From contig JACAXG010000025.1 in assembly GCA_018881555.1 (NCBI GenBank), positions 690,446 through 754,445 of the forward strand: 64,000 nucleotides of DNA, read 5' to 3'. The DNA comes from Amblyornis subalaris. Lineage: Eukaryota; Chordata; Aves; Passeriformes; Ptilonorhynchidae. Of this stretch, positions 63,346-64,000 are shown piece by piece. How positions within the stretch are numbered: the stretch's first letter is position 1; the number at the start of each line of letters is the position of its first letter. The notes under the pieces were generated by a model. The model ran no database searches. It saw only the letters and a list, made by a program, of their open reading frames with translations, and was not told where the DNA came from. Position numbers and translations under genes: made by a program.

Positions 63346-64000
63346 GAATCTGTTGCTTTATTCATTTATTGTGTAATTACTGCAATCCTTCCCACCTTGT
63401 TTTCAGTATTTCTTAATCATTAAGTTGGAAGCATGACAGCAGTGCCAGCCCTGGCATGATTCTCTTTGACTAAAACCTTGTAAATTAACACAATTAGCAC
63501 AGCATCATCCTGCTAATTAACTTCCAGTGTCTGGTGCAGTGGTTTTGCAAACAAGGAAGAGGGAGTCAGAAGGGAATAAACATGCCATTCTGTTACCAAA
63601 CTGTGTGCTGTGTTAGGTTTAGCTCAGTGAGGCTAAGCTGGCCATGTCAGATGCCAGAGTCAGGCAATGAAGAGCTAAAGGGGTTGGGGAGAGAAACAGG
63701 AGGGGGTAGAAGCTGTCAAAATAGACTGCAGTAATTCAGAGGGGAGCTAGTGCCACAGATGCTTCATTTCGACTAGGCCTCCTCCTTATCAGGGAATCTG
63801 TGCCAGAGGGCACAAGACTGTTTGCAAAAATCACTTTTGGTAATACGAGAGAGATTAAGGAGGTCTATTTGATACAGCTGTACAAAACCCAGCAATGTGT
63901 CTACCATGCATAGATACAAGTTGGAGGGGGTTGTCTTAACGCTTGTAAATTGCTCTTACCCATTGCAGTGGATTATAAGGAGGAGGGATAATTCACATCA
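63346..64000. other. Unique non-coding DNA, candidate regulatory
   Basis: Continues the even-complexity stretch with GTAATTAC, TTAATCATTAAG and CTAATTAAC words up to about 63525, then ordinary sequence to the end of the window. No gene seen. Confidence 0.35.

Noticed and set aside
1..64000. CRISPR arrays, operons, tRNA or rRNA genes
   Set aside because: No regularly spaced repeats, no cloverleaf or ribosomal sequence noticed, and the sequence is vertebrate in character.

Overview
This window reads as nuclear DNA of a bird, or less likely another sauropsid. It is AT-rich and has no operons, ribosome binding sites or long credible genes. The one interspersed repeat family that recurs clearly is the CR1 LINE, with its typical 3' end of ATTCTATG-like octamers. 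Recognisable repeats cover only a modest part of the 64 kb, which fits a bird better than a turtle or crocodilian. I could not name the species, the chromosome or any flanking gene. No intact protein-coding gene is supported. The best reading is a large intergenic region or a very long intron.

Layout. 0-10.4 kb: unique non-coding DNA with a TA/TG microsatellite, a compact palindrome carrying an AP-1 site (2.23 kb), one exon-like open segment (6.44 kb) and a (CTTT)n repeat. 10.7-11.4 kb: a minus-strand stretch that looks like a decayed coding sequence. 13.0-15.5 kb: two 79-bp copies in inverted orientation, identical at every called base, about 2.35 kb apart. 15.5-23 kb: unique DNA with a C-rich tract that should form a G-quadruplex on the minus strand (22.4 kb). 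23.0-25.6 kb: a 2.6-kb minus-strand CR1 with endonuclease and reverse transcriptase remains, interrupted by a 54-bp plus-strand CR1 tail. 25.9-32.05 kb: heavily decayed minus-strand coding remains that best resemble a tyrosine-recombinase (DIRS-like) retrotransposon, with a plus-strand CR1 inserted in it at 29.1-29.7 kb. 32.1-32.3 kb: another CR1 tail. 35.7-37.2 kb: an old CR1/L3-like LINE on the minus strand, carrying later TA microsatellites. 39.1 and 49.5-49.85 kb: further CR1 tails. 52-64 kb: mostly unique DNA with homeodomain- and octamer-type sites, an 18-bp palindrome centred on a perfect CRE, small CpG-rich patches and a 19-bp tandem duplication. This right part is the best candidate for regulatory DNA.

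No genes act together here. The history that can be read is one of retroelement layering: an ancient DIRS-like element and an old L3-like LINE, then CR1 copies, one of which landed inside another CR1 and one inside the DIRS-like fossil. All family calls come from reading the sequence against remembered family features. No database search was possible.
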